Assembly (NCBI RefSeq): GCF_963576675.1
Contig: NC_088911.1
Coordinates: forward strand, 29,000,501 to 29,064,500
Length of the DNA stretch: 64,000 nt
Source: Euphorbia lathyris
Taxonomy: Eukaryota > Streptophyta > Magnoliopsida > Malpighiales > Euphorbiaceae
Direction: 5' to 3'
Shown here: positions 1-11,517 of the stretch, piece by piece
Numbering within the stretch: the stretch's first letter is position 1
Layout of the letters: the number at the start of each line of letters is the position of its first letter
Made by a program: the position numbers and the translations under genes
Notes under the pieces: model-generated
The model's database searches: none
Told to the model about the DNA's origin: nothing
The model's input: the letters and a program-made list of their open reading frames with translations, nothing else

Positions 1-2
1 CT

Positions 3-2867
3 CAAGCTGACCCCGCTGGTTCTTCAAAGCAAATAGAAAGGAATATGATCAAGGTCCATAAAAAGGTCAACAACTTGGAGGTTCTGAAGTGCAGATGGTT
101 TTCTCCAGGATTCGTCACTTCTGAGAAGCCATTCTGCGACTGGATCGAGAAGAACAAATGGACCGGTCTCTTCTCACTCTCCGGAAAAACATACCCCAGG
201 CTGGTCAGAGAATTTTATTCTAACATGCTTGTTGATGAAGAAGATGCTGACTATTTGGAGACTATAGTCAAAGGTCAAAAAATCACCATAACCCCTGCCT
301 ATCTAGCTACTTTACTTGATTTACCAGACGAAGGAATAGAATTTAGGACAACAAAAGAGAAGGTACCTAAGGAGAAGCTTGACAAGATCAAGGGGTTCTG
401 CAAACCCAAAGATCACAAGGGAGAAATACCCAGCACGTGTATGGGGCAAGAACAGAAGATGGCTCACTACATGCTGACCAACTTCATCTTCCCCAAACTC
501 AACTCAGCCTCGTCTGCCTCCAATTTTGAACAGTGCTTCATATGGCACATGTTGACCTACACTCCACTTAACATGCCCGTCTTTCTGGTTGGGGCTTTTC
601 AACGCAGTGGAAAGAAGCTCAGGTTGGGTTCTCTGATCACTAAGATCATTGAGGACAAACAGATTGAGACAATCAATGAAACTGACACTTTGGGAAGTGA
701 GATCACAGCAGCTCTGCTGGTTGGACTGTTGTACAATCAAGCGTTGAAAGGATATGAAGAAGTTGTAGATGCTAAGAAAAATGATGAAGCTGAGCTAGAA
801 AATGAGCCTGAGAAAGAAGTAGAGGCTCCTGCTGAGTCACCTAAGGAAAAGAAGACGAATAAGAGAAAGGCCATTGAAACATGCTCCAAAGACATCCATG
901 CTGTCCCAAAGAAAGTGAGACTAGTGTCTCAAGAAAAGGTTAAAGCTGACAAGGCTAAGAAGAAAGCTGAGTCGGCAGAGAAGAGAAAGAGGCCAGAAGA
1001 GCCTGAGGATGAAGAAGAGGGAACTCCAGAATCTCCCTTGATGAAAAGGAAGAAGGTTAATTCCTTAAAGACAGTTGAAGCTGATCCCCTAGATTGGGTT
1101 GTATCTTCCAAAGGTCATGGAACTGACCTAGAAAAGGAAGCTGAGAAAGAAACCGAGCAATAAGCTGAGAAAACAAATGTTGAAATAGAAAAGGAAGTTG
1201 ACAAAGAAACTCATGTTGAGGAAGACGTCCATACTGAGCAGGAAGAACCTGCTGATGTTGAGCAACCTCAGGGTAATGCTGAGCAAAGAGTTGAGGAAGA
1301 AGAAACTGTTGTTGTAGAGGATCATGTTGAGCAACATGAGCATCCAACTATGGTAGAAGAGACAGTTGATATTGATGAGGAGAACATTGATGCTGACACT
1401 TCTCCTCCCAAGGAATAAAGGTTCAAGCAGCTTAAGAAGAAAGCCCATAAAACTCACGTTATTGATCTCCTTGCAGACTCTCCTCCTCAAGATATTGATG
1501 CTGAAATGTCCAAAATTCAGTTCAAATATTTCTCTCATGATGCTGAGCTTGAGTCTCCTCCAACGAATCTTGTACAAAACCAAGCCTCTGTTACTCAGAT
1601 TGAGGAACAAGCCAAGACTCCGGAAAATCCAAAAACTACTCCGGATGGAACAAATCCTGCCTCAACTTCACCCACTCAGGATGAGCAGGTCAACATAATT
1701 AACCAAACTCCACCTCCAACTCAGCATGTTGACAACTCAGCTCCTGAAGGTAATCTGCACCAAAGTCCAGTCATCAATCAAGGTGATCAATCTGGCAAAC
1801 AACCAACTCCTCCACCCTCAAGCTCAATTCCAGCCTCTGAGACAAATGCGGCTCAATTCACCTACTTGAATGCCACTGAGTCAGGCCGATGCATCATTGC
1901 CTCTGCTCAGTCCTTGCTTCAAGAATTGAACCCTCCTCAAGCTGATGCTGCTAGATCTTCTGATACTGAGTCCTCTCAACTGCCTGGAATCACTCAGCTC
2001 CTCAATGAACTAAGAGGACTCAAGGATCTAGTAAATGTTATGACCACCATTCAGACTCAGCAACCAAGGCACGACCAAATAACAAAGCTGACTGAATTGG
2101 TTCTCTCAATGGTGAACCATCTAAACTCGCTTGAAGGCAAAATCCAACAACCATCAGACGTTAATCCAGGGTATGCCACTTCCGCTGAACTTCAAGGCCA
2201 TTTTGCTAAGTTAACTGCAGAACTGACCAAATCAAGTGCACCTGGCAATGCTGAGTTTGCCACCTCTGCTGAACTTCAAGAATGCTTTACCAAGCTTAAT
2301 GCTGAGCTGACCAGTACGCGTGACTTAGTATCTTCCTCCTCTCAGTGTACAATTGACCAACTGAGTGAAGCAGTCAGCCTACTCAACCTCAACAAAACGC
2401 AGATGGATGTTGATCCAGTCTCCAATAGTGAACTCTTAAGCTTTTCCCATGCGATTATAAAGGCAATGCACATCAACAATGCCCAGCGCATATTTTATGA
2501 CTCTGCCTTGCTCAAGATGTACCACCAATCTTTTGGTCAGCTCACCAGCTCGCTCACCTGGCTTAGCAAATCTCATGAATGCCTGCTAAGCATGATTAGC
2601 AGCTCTCTTCGGGTTCCTCACCATATCCAAGATGACAGTGTTCCTATAATTGATGGCTTGCGTGAAAGTACTAAGAGGCTCCAGCGTTACTCCACTCACC
2701 TCTCCTCTCATGCTCGCACTGACACATTCATTTATAAACCCGATGATGGCAAAACGGGGGAGACAAGTCAAAACGGAACACAGTTTGCAGGTAATGCCTC
2801 AGGAAGTAAAGACAAAGGCAAAAGAATAGCTCAAGCTGACCACCAAGCTCAGAAGAAGAAGAACTAG
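3..2867 (+). pseudogene. Accessory ORF of a Sirevirus-like LTR retrotransposon, 5' end outside the window
   Basis: One frame runs from the window edge to a TAG at 2865, broken only by in-frame TAA codons at 1161 and 1416. The first ATG is at 45, but the frame is already open from position 3, so the true start is probably upstream. The N-terminal third (around RLVREFYSNML, then a stretch ending LLDLPDEG) resembles the domain of 'putative plant transposon proteins'. After it come a Lys/Glu-rich linker (about 780-1400), a Pro/Gln/Ser-rich part and two copies of a repeat containing ATSAEL (about 2170-2320). The C-terminus is basic. I see no reverse transcriptase, integrase or membrane segment. 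The place between pol and the 3' LTR is that of the envelope-like ORF of Sireviruses, but the function is unknown. The family call is an inference. Confidence 0.6.
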
Positions 2868-3310
2868 ATATAGTCTAGTAAATGTTTAGAACTTAGCATA
2901 GAAACTTTCATATATGTTTTTGCTTTATCTTTTTGTTTAATCTATGTCAAGTACTATTTTCTCAATATAGTCGATAAAATTGAACAAACAAATTAAGAAG
3001 TAAAACATACTCAGTATACATTAACACTAAAATACTTAGGTAATAAACTGAGTAACAACATACTTCTAATATTTTTGAAAGCTGACTTAAATTCAAAAAG
3101 TTCAGATCTTGAAAAAATCCAACATTAAACTAAGTCAGTATACACAAATGTCTTAAGGATAATTCAATTAAATCTTAGAAGGTTTAGAATTAAGTTAAGA
3201 CAATATGTGCAACCCTTACGGGGAGTCATTTCAAAAATATATCAATCATGGGGTAACTTATAACTGAGTTCCATAATTATGTATTTTACCAACATCAAAA
3301 TGGGGGAGTT
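2868..3310 (+). other. 3' untranslated part and polypurine tract of the Sirevirus-like element
   Basis: AT-rich non-coding stretch between the accessory ORF and the LTR. It ends in a purine-rich tract (TGGGGGAG, 3301-3308) directly before the LTR start, as expected for the plus-strand primer. No gene is visible. Confidence 0.6.
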
Positions 3311-3987
3311 TGTTGAAACACCTTTCCACAAGATTTTGATTTGACAAAATCATCCATGATTAAGAGGCAATTAAATTTAAATGCTTTGATTTAATTATAC
3401 TAATGTATTTGTTCAATATTGAGTGCAAATATATATATATAAAGTTAGACAGGTCAAAAGTCAGCATAAGCCAAAAGCTGAGTGGAACGGAACTCAATAT
3501 GAAAGAATAGAAGCTGTGTGAAGTAGAACTCAGCATCAGAAGCTTCCTTCAGAGTTGCCAGAACGAAGCTAACTAAATTAGAAGACTCCTTCAGAATTAT
3601 ACAAACAGAACGAAGCTGACTAAGAAGGAACTCATCATAGAAGTTGAACATTCGAAGATAACGAATGAAGCTGAGTGACAGTTAGGACATCATGAAGGAT
3701 CCGTTCACTAAAGGACAAAGTCTGCCAATCTTCTGCACCAATAATTGAAGCCTCGAAAACACACAGAAGACTAATTTCAAGAATCATGGGTCTATGGATT
3801 ATTGGTAAAAGACAACTGGCACAAAAAGACAAGTCTGATGCAAGAAGACAAAACCTGACGCCTGAAGAAAACAGAGGAAGGGAATGGCGGAACAGTCTGA
3901 AGCTGACCAGAAGCTGTCTCCTAAAAGAGCCGTTTTGGACACAACGGCTAAACCAATTCAAAATGATCCAATCTTCAGAAATTCATC

Positions 3988-3994
3988 TATAAAA
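3988..3994 (+). promoter_or_regulatory. TATA box of the Sirevirus-like LTR
   Basis: TATAAAA inside the LTR, about 680 bp after its start, is the best candidate for the pol II start of the element. No other strong TATA motif stands out in this LTR. Confidence 0.45.
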
Positions 3995-4453
3995 GGACAA
4001 TGATAGTTCTTGGATCATTTGCCGAAGTATCAAAAGAAAAATACAAGAGAGAAAATCCTGAAAGCACTCAAATACAAAAAGATCTTACACCAACTTTTCT
4101 ATTCTCTGTGTAAATGCTAGATTGATTGTTTTGTAATCATCTAAGGTGTTCTTTACTTGAAAAAGAACAAGTGTGTAATCAATAGGAATATTGAGAGTGT
4201 TGAGCTGAGTACTTGGTTGTAAGTATTCAGTGGTAGAAAAATCTAAGTGCTGGGTTGTAGTACTTAGTAGGAGCCGAGTAGACGAATAGAGGACGTACTC
4301 TTGCATACTCACTGCCTTGTAAAGGGTTTGTGCTCTACCTTGAAAGAGCTCAGTATTGGATTGAAAATCCCAGGAAGAACTGGGGACTGGACGTAGGCAG
4401 AGAGGCCGAACCAGGATAAGTCGTGCTGAGTAACTTCTAAACTCTTTCTCTCA

Positions 4454-4473
4454 ATATATATATATATATATAT
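4454..4473. repeat. (AT)n microsatellite in the LTR
   Basis: About ten AT dinucleotides in the downstream part of the LTR. Short and length-variable; no other meaning is seen. Confidence 0.8.
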
Positions 4474-4767
4474 GTGCATGTGTTACTTGTTGTATTTACT
4501 CAGCTTATAAATTGTTAAAACTGAAACTGAGTAAATCTGAGTACTAAGTTGGAAGCTGACCCTTCAAGTGTCAATTCTCAACTCTCAAGTCAAGCAGTCT
4601 TAGTCAGCATAGAACTAAAACTGTCTGACTAATCGATCGCCCGTGCTAACCAACACGCTGAGTTATCAAACTCTTAAAATAGCATTAAGTCAGCATAATT
4701 ATAAAGCGAAAAAGTTACATTAGTTCCTAACCCCCCTTGGAACTAATTACTAGGGACCAACAATAAG

Positions 4768-5716
4768 GCCCATGGACCAAGGGGGGGGGGTCGAAATTCA
4801 TGTAATTAAATACATGAATAATTAATTTGATTTTGTTATTCCTAATTAGATTAGGATTATGAATTAAATTAATTAAGAGATAAATAAGTTAGGAGTTTTA
4901 ATTAGATTAAAATACTCCTATTATTATCCAATAAGGTTATTATTATTATCCTTAATATATTAGATATATAGTGAGATAATAATTAGGAATTCTATTCCGA
5001 ATTGAATTCCTATTCAGTAACCTAATTCTATCTAACTAGGGATTAGATACAAGAGATTATAAATACTCCTCCCCCTTGAGATTTTCGAAATCTACTAAGA
5101 GCATTCCCTACTGAGATTTTCGAAATCCCTATAGTGAGAGAGAGAGAAAATTCGACACCCCTAGTTTGAGGATGAGATTTTCTACGGTTTCCTTCCGATC
5201 AATTGATTTCATCTATTTCTTTTATCCTTGATCTTGTGTTGATTAATTAGAGGCAATCTACTTTGGTTGCTATTCAACGGTTGATTCTAAATTAATCTTC
5301 CCGTGTTTTATTTCGTGTTTGGGAACTCGAAGAAGAAAAACAAACAAAAGGGAGAAATTCGTTTTACTACTCCTACATCAGGTCATTTCACGATTTCACG
5401 GATTCCCGGAGATTGAACCGTCGGATCGTCGCGATTTTTGGATAGGAGCTTCTAGACATATTCTTCCACGTTTCCACCGAAGGGATTGTCGTTCGGAGGT
5501 CTGGAATGTCTGTTTCGGATATGGGAAAATTGGTAGACAGTTTCTATCTCTTTTGAAGTTGCGGGCACTTCGTTTGCAACGGTAGATAGAACTTCTAAAA
5601 GGTATTTCTTCTTATCCTTCTTTATATGAAATAACGGTTAACGGATCTTGTGGTTAAATGGAAATAGGTTAAAAATTTTATATTTCCGCTGCTATACCTT
5701 AGCCTAATTTCCAACA
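4768..5716 (+). mobile_element. Downstream part of a second LTR, probably interrupted by the Sirevirus-like insertion
   Basis: The segment has LTR character: AT-rich upstream part, CT-rich and GA-rich leader-like stretches, and a typical plant LTR end (TTTCCGCTGC at about 5683, then TTTCCAACA ending at 5716). It lacks a TG start, which fits the Sirevirus-like element having inserted close to its 5' end. No primer-binding site follows, so it is a 3' or solo LTR. A reading frame at 5319-5585 lies within it but has no recognisable product. Confidence 0.4.
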
Positions 5717-5898
5717 GGACCAACATACATTACCTCTATTTTTACACCAATCAATCAACTTTTACTCTTCCCAAAACCAAGATTCACTCACCTTCCCAAT
5801 ATATCTTTACCCTATTCATCTTCTTCTTCCCTAAACCACAACCATTATCTTTACTCTACCATTCATCTCTTCATCTCTTTCACCAAAATCACACAAAA

Positions 5899-7167
5899 AT
5901 GCCTAGACAAAAGAGAGTTGCTAACAAAACCAAAGCAACTAAAGCCAATAGATTACGAGTTCAATATGACGAACCGTTCGATATTGCTACGGAAGCAAAG
6001 GGCCGAAAATTTCGCCGTTTTTCTAATCACAAGATAGAATTCATCGACATGCCTTTCCTAGATACTGAAATGGTAAACGTATTTTCTTTTACCGAACGTA
6101 TTGATGAATTTTTATCTGTTCTTGGTTGGACAAAATTTGCTAGTATGCGATTTCCTAGTAATGCATCGCATATTGTGGAGTTTTTGGTCACTCTCACTTA
6201 TGACCCGCACCGTGGTATTATTTCTTTTCGAAATAATGGTATTCGTTTTGAGGTCGGGTATGCGGCGATGGGAGCATGGTTTGGTTTTCCTACTCGAAAT
6301 TTTTATTCAAAACCAAAGACTTTTAATGCACACACGGTTTGGCACTCTTTAACCGGCTTAGATGTTTTTCATCCGAAGAACACGTCTAGCAAATTAATTA
6401 AGGATAATTGTATCTTTTTCTTTCACAAATTTTTATCCTTTTCTTTATTTGGTCGGGTTGAAAGTTCAAAGGTGCAAGTCCGTGATTTGTTTGTGTTAGA
6501 TTGCATTTTTAAGAATTTGACCATTGATAGTATTGGAATGATATTTACTAATTTGGTCTGAGCTTCCGCTTCACATAATAAGCAAGTGCCAATAGGTAAT
6601 TTAATTACCGGCATTGTTTTGGGTGCTCGGGGTGAATTAGCGGATTATCAAAATATGCCTCATGTTGGTTTGCCTTCCTTGGATATCACGGCACTTCAAA
6701 GAGCCAATTTATTGAAAAAATTGGGACCACCCGTATTTATATCATACGAGGATCGTACAAGACGTATTTTTGCTACTTTGGGTGGTGAAGCTTCAAGTTC
6801 CCAAGGATTAGGTGCCCAAGAAAATGATGAGGAACATGATGAAGAACATGATGAGGAATTTTATGAAGAAGAGGAGGAGGAGAATGTTGATGCAAATTCC
6901 CAAGAGCAAGCAAATGAGGAACCAAATATTGAAGAACAGGTTGGATGGCAACGTGTTTTGACACAAATGAACGAGCATAATCGTCAAATGCATTTGCGGT
7001 TAGATGAAGTCGTTGCCAACAATACCGAAATGCGTTCGAGGATAAACACGGTGGATGCCAATATCACTACTTTGAGACGTGAGCACAAATCTACTCGTCG
7101 CCGGTTGCTCTCTTTCTTCCGATGCCAAGGAGCTGAGACTACGCCTTCACCACCGAGTTCACCTTAA
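5899..7167 (+). pseudogene. Athila-type accessory ORF with one internal stop
   Basis: The ATG at 5899 follows an A-rich context and opens a frame of 422 codons ending in TAA, with a single in-frame TGA at 6559. The N-terminus is basic (MPRQKRVANKTKATKANR). The middle (about residues 45-140, from FTERIDEFLSVLGW to GAWFGFP) resembles the ORF found in Athila-like elements and in 'putative plant transposon proteins'. A strongly acidic Glu/Asp stretch (about 310-345) and a predicted coiled coil (about 360-410, from WQRVLTQMNEHNRQ onward) follow. The function of this family is not established. The acidic-plus-coiled-coil tail suggests a structural or DNA/RNA-packaging role, but that is speculation. 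Confidence 0.6.
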
Positions 7168-8712
7168 TAGGTTTTATCCTTTCCATCTTTCACTCATTTT
7201 TGTTATTTTTATCATATTGTGTTACGTTTGGTACAATTTTATTTATGTTTGGTACAATTATATTTATTATTATGTTTGAATGTTATCGTACCATATTTTT
7301 AATTCCCATTCATATGATTTAATTTCGTACTATTTTTCGTGTTATATCAATTTTTGCACCAATGAGGACATGGTCCAAATTAAGTGTGGGAGGAGATATT
7401 TCATATTCATTTTAATCTTAAGTACGAATGAATGCAACGAATGAGAATGAATGCTATTTATTTAAGTATAAATGCATGTTGTTATTAATGTTTAAGTAAA
7501 GTATATAATGCAACATTTTCAAAACAGAAATGCAACATTTTTATATAAAGTGCAACATTTTTCAAAAATAATAAAGTGCAACATTTTTCAAAAATAATGA
7601 CAATTTTTCATAAACGTATATTTTTGTTAAGACTATATTTCATATGTTTCAACAATTCAACTTTCAAAATAATGTTTAACATATTTTAAGGTTATCATTA
7701 TTGTTAGAAATAATATTTCTATACGGGCAATATTTTTACAAATATTTTTACAAATCTCCGAAACGCTTTTTATCAAAACATCTCGAGTAAATGTATATAA
7801 GTAAAAGTTCTTTAGTTTCAAATCTCTATTTTATATCATGAGTACATGATAGATATAAATCTTATTTTCAATTTTCAATTAGGTTTATAGGCATAAATTG
7901 AACTAACAACTTTAGCTTTTTAGCTCGGTATGATTTTTGTCTTACATTAAAAACCAATTGAAGTTTTTAAGGAAACTTTAGCCATAATACATGTTGAATT
8001 TCAAGTCAATATAGGATGAATGTGCTATTTTTCTTTCCCAATTTTATTTACATGTTAATTAAATTAAGTAGTCGTATTCTTAACTTTTGGCCACGATTGA
8101 AACCAACCTTATCACAATCGAGGTATGAAAGGAAAGAAAAAAGTAAACAAACGGTTCTTTTGGCCACGATTGCGACCACCCTTATCACGGTCGAGGTATG
8201 AAAGGAAAGTTAGAAATTAAAGTAAAATTAAACGTGTTTAAAATTTTAAGTAACGATTGCGTCCACCCATGGCATGGTCGGTACCTCTTAAACGAACACA
8301 AAAGAAAATTAATTTATATTAAGTCACGGACGAGACCACCCTTATCACGGGCGTGACTAAGTAAATATATTAAACCTAAGTCCTTAATAAATCTATATTT
8401 GTAATAGTTTAGGTTTGGGAAAGGAAATTTTGTGCTTTGAAATGCCTTGAGACGAAAGATTCAAAAACATGCGTGCTTACACCGTCCCGAATACTTCAAT
8501 ATAAAAATTGAGATACAAGACGAATGATATATCTCTTTTACACTAGCTAGTTTGATACTTTGCGTATAAATTTACCATGAAAAGTTTTTCTTTCGGTTTA
8601 ACTAATTTAAAGAGGAATATATGGATATATGTTCTATTTATAAAGAGATTGATTAAAGAATAAATTCAGTGAAATTTTGCTCGGGACTAGCAAAAGCTTA
8701 AGTGTGGGAGTT
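7168..8712 (+). other. Long 3' untranslated region of the Athila-like element
   Basis: AT-rich and non-coding. It contains a cluster of GTGCAACATTTTT-type repeats (7500-7610), a four-copy hairpin repeat (listed separately) and the final polypurine tract. Confidence 0.55.
8091..8357. repeat. Four spaced copies of a 33-35-bp hairpin-forming repeat
   Basis: Related units lie at 8091-8123, 8164-8196, 8251-8285 and 8323-8357, spaced 73, 87 and 72 bp. Each centres on a version of ACCACCCTTATCACGG flanked by inverted arms. In the last unit GTCACG at the start pairs with CGTGAC at the end; in the second, CGACC pairs with GGTCG. The arms differ between copies while the loop-side core is kept. Confidence 0.7.
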
Positions 8713-8978
8713 TGTTAAGTCCAAAATATACCTAAAATATCATATATAAATACGTTAAATTTACATTGAAATCGTGTTAATTATATTCATTTAGAGTACT
8801 TTTACGTCTTTATATACTTCTTTGATGCAAGGTACTTAATTATTTGGTTAAATCCAAATATGAGCTAAAACGGAGCAAAAACGAGGGAAAAACCTAAGTT
8901 ACGTGCCAAAAATACGTGTTAATCAGAAGATCGATTCAAGGAGACGAGAAGCAGTCGAGAGACGGGGAAGAATACCCC

Positions 8979-9015
8979 TGTCGCGACTGAGATTTTCAGA
9001 ATCTCAGTCGCGACA
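8979..9015. promoter_or_regulatory. Perfect 16-bp-arm hairpin in the LTR
   Basis: The arm TGTCGCGACTGAGATT (8979-8994) is followed by a 5-nt loop and its exact reverse complement (9000-9015). It lies about 210 bp upstream of the LTR TATA box. A decayed second copy is at 9071-9106. Confidence 0.85.
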
Positions 9016-9070
9016 CGCTAATGACAGTCACCCAATGATCGAAATTTTTAGCCTTCCTCTGTGTCCCCTA

Positions 9071-9106
9071 TCGCGACTGAGATTTTCAGAATCTCAGTTG
9101 AGACAG
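9071..9106. repeat. Second, decayed copy of the LTR hairpin
   Basis: The left arm TCGCGACTGAGATT is intact. The right arm reads AATCTCAGTTGAGACA, with mismatches consistent with C-to-T change. The spacing between the two hairpins is about 90 bp. Confidence 0.75.
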
Positions 9107-9222
9107 CGAAGAATTTTGCACAGCTTTCACATGTCAGAAATCCAAAAAACGCGTCTGTTCGTTTGGATAAAAGCGACCCTTCACCAGCGGACACGACCCT
9201 TCAATTACAACCATTCACCAAC

Positions 9223-9230
9223 TATAAATA
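9223..9230 (+). promoter_or_regulatory. TATA box of the Athila-like LTR
   Basis: TATAAATA downstream of the hairpin pair is the only strong TATA candidate in this LTR. Confidence 0.45.
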
Positions 9231-9974
9231 AGTGATTCATTTCAGAATTCAAAAGGGGATTAAGTTGGTTAAGTGGGTTATGAGAGTTGTTATTATGTTG
9301 AAGAAACTCTGACTCAGAAATGAGTTAGATTAGTTTTCAATTCTGTAAAAGCAAACTTGATGTACACAAGTTGTTCTTAGATTAGTTATAAACACAGTTG
9401 TGATTAGTTTAGTTTTAAAGATTGTTCAAAGACAAGTTCTCATTTTGGTAGTGGACCTAGCGGTCTCTATTCCGAAGATTCAGCGAGAAGAACTAACGGC
9501 TGAAGCGCAAAAGGATCTGAAAAACCTACGGAGTTTGAGGGAAAGATTGACAACCTGGATCTCAAAGATTTCGTCAAAATGCTATCCATGTTTCTTCCTC
9601 TCTGTTAACTTGTGAAGATTCACAATTCATTAATAATACGTTATCTTATTCAATATATTCTTCTTGTTGTTATTTTGATATTGTTTTGACAAAATGATTT
9701 TCAAAATGATAAATTGGTGTTTTCATTAAAACGTTTTACACAATTATATTTACAAGGAAACTTTGTTGAACACTTCAAAAAATTAGTTTTTATGGATGAT
9801 ATGATCGTGATCGCGGCTTATCGGATATAAAATACTAATTTGATTAAGGTAGAAATGAGAACTTGCGGAATAAAACTGAATTAAAATAAGTTTTAGTTAA
9901 AAAGCATTCCCTGTGGGTTCGATATCTTTTATTACTACAAGCGTATACCGTGCACTTGCGGAAATTGCTCAACA

Positions 9975-10805
9975 CCGAACACGTACTAAACGAAACGGGC
10001 AATAAAATTGGTTAAAAAAAATTGCAGGATGAGTTTTAGCCATTTGGATTTATGGGAAAATAAAATCAATTCAATATGAATTGATTTAACTTTTCAATGG
10101 TCAAAATAGCAACTTGAAAAAAAACCATGTGAACCCAATTAATTCCATAAGAATTGATTTTTGTTTTCTCATTTACAATTGTCAATTGTGTGTTGATTTT
10201 CTTTGTCTTAATGGCTAACTAAATAAAGTACTTAAATGCGCTTGTATTATTGTTGTTATCTAAAATATGTAACGACAATTCAAGTCATTGTTTGTATTTG
10301 TTTTACCTATTTAAGGGTGAACTTTTTCATATGTAAGACACAAGTTTCATCTTAATAAAAATATTACTCTTAAGAATTGGTGAGTGGTTTCTCTTATGTT
10401 CTTTGGGCACTACTTTGAACAGTTCGAGATTAAATCATTAATTGTTGGAGACTGGGATTGAGTCTTTACAACTTAGTTTTGTAAGGGTTCTTTTCTGTCT
10501 GACCCTGATTCGTTAGCTTTTCTTGGGTTCAAATCTAGTTGTCGGGTTTTCGAGGCATTGTTTCTCGTGGGTTCGCATCAAAATGTTGGTGAATAAGCTC
10601 CATTATAATATTTATGTTAGTAATATTATTTATATTTACATGTCACTATATGATATATTGTTATGTTTAATTTGTTTACTTATTTGATTGATTTATATTT
10701 AATTTATAATATATCTACCAATGATGTGTCTACCATTCGTATGATAGGGAAGAAATCTATTTTAATAGCTTAAGAGTGAGTTTGGAATATCACTAATAAT
10801 GGATA
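9975..10805. other. Unassigned AT-rich spacer, possibly LTR-derived
   Basis: No coding capacity is visible. The part 10300-10590 looks like the downstream half of a plant LTR: a TATTTAAG motif, a polyadenylation-like AATAAAA, then a G/T-rich leader with GTGGGTTCGCATCA. No terminal repeats or primer-binding site could be placed, so it is left unclassified. Confidence 0.3.
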
Positions 10806-11517
10806 TACCTAAAAAAACGCCGCTGCTCTCCTACTCTCCATAACCGCCGCTGATCTCCCGTTCTCCATAACTGTCGCCGCTGTGATCTTCTAGCTCCGAC
10901 GTCGGGCTCCGTTTTTCTCTCCGCCGCCGCCGGTTGTGGGAGGTTGCCTGTCCTTTCGGCGCTAAGCTTGGCGCTTGTGGGGTTTTGAGTTTCGTTTGGG
11001 TTTCGCTCGTACGTGTTGCGGTCCCTTTCTGGTTTTGAGAGTTCTTGGCCCCTGCTCCCACCGCCGCCTCTGCCGTCGTCTGCCGGTTACTGATTCGAGC
11101 CGGGGCTGCCGTTCTCTGGTCAGGGGGTTGTCGTGGGTTGTGGTCTTCATCAGGTTTTGTTTCTCTTCAGATTTAACGTCTTCGTCTCTGCCGTATTAGG
11201 CAGCCGGGTTAGTTTTCTTCTCTCTTTGGCTCTTGCTTGGATTTGGCTGGCACTGTGTTGCTTTGGTTGTGGTTTTTGGCTGGTTGGTTGTGTTGCTTTG
11301 TGGCTGTGGCAGTTAGAATTGATTTGCAGGGACTTCTTGTTTTACTGTGCTGTTTTACCTCTAGTCTGTGGTTTGTCTTTCGAAGCTTGTGAGCAGGGAG
11401 GTTGGTCTTGGGTGATCTGTTTCCTAGGGGTTGTACTGGTTGTTTTTAGTGCCCTGGTTTTCTGGCTGTCGATTTTGCTTTTCGTCATTTCTGTTTGTTC
11501 TAGTTTTGCTGTTAATC

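Larger units (their letters stand above)
3311..4762 (+). mobile_element. 3' LTR of a Sirevirus-like Ty1/copia element (1452 bp)
   Basis: The LTR begins TGTTGAAACACC right after the polypurine tract and ends GGGACCAACA, giving 5-bp inverted ends TGTTG/CAACA. A TATAAAA at 3988 and a run of CCCCCC shortly before the 3' end fit plant copia LTRs of the Sirevirus type. The segment following is ATAAG, which would be the target duplication, but its partner lies outside the window. The boundaries are seen directly; the lineage is inferred. Confidence 0.65.
5717..9974 (+). mobile_element. 3' part of an Athila-like Ty3/gypsy element lacking gag-pol
   Basis: The block has a CT-rich leader (5717-5898), one ORF, a long 3' UTR, the purine tract AGTGTGGGAG (8701-8710) and a 3' LTR. 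The motif AAGTGTGGGAG occurs twice (about 7380 and 8700), as in plant Athila/Tat elements. No gag, protease, polymerase or integrase is present, so this is a deletion derivative, a non-autonomous member, or the 3' remnant of a longer element. The 5' border is approximate. Confidence 0.55.
8713..9974 (+). mobile_element. 3' LTR of the Athila-like element (about 1262 bp)
   Basis: It starts TGTTAAGTCC directly after the purine tract and the end is placed at GCTCAACA. The 3' part has the Athila-like ending: CCCTGTGGGTTCGATATC, then TTATTACTAC, then CCGTGCACTTGCGG. It holds two hairpins and a TATA box. The exact 3' border is less certain than the 5' border because no partner LTR is present. Confidence 0.55.

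Noticed and set aside
5319..5585. Small basic protein gene
   Set aside because: The frame lies inside LTR sequence, has no recognisable domain, and its codons follow the LTR's GA- and TC-rich runs.
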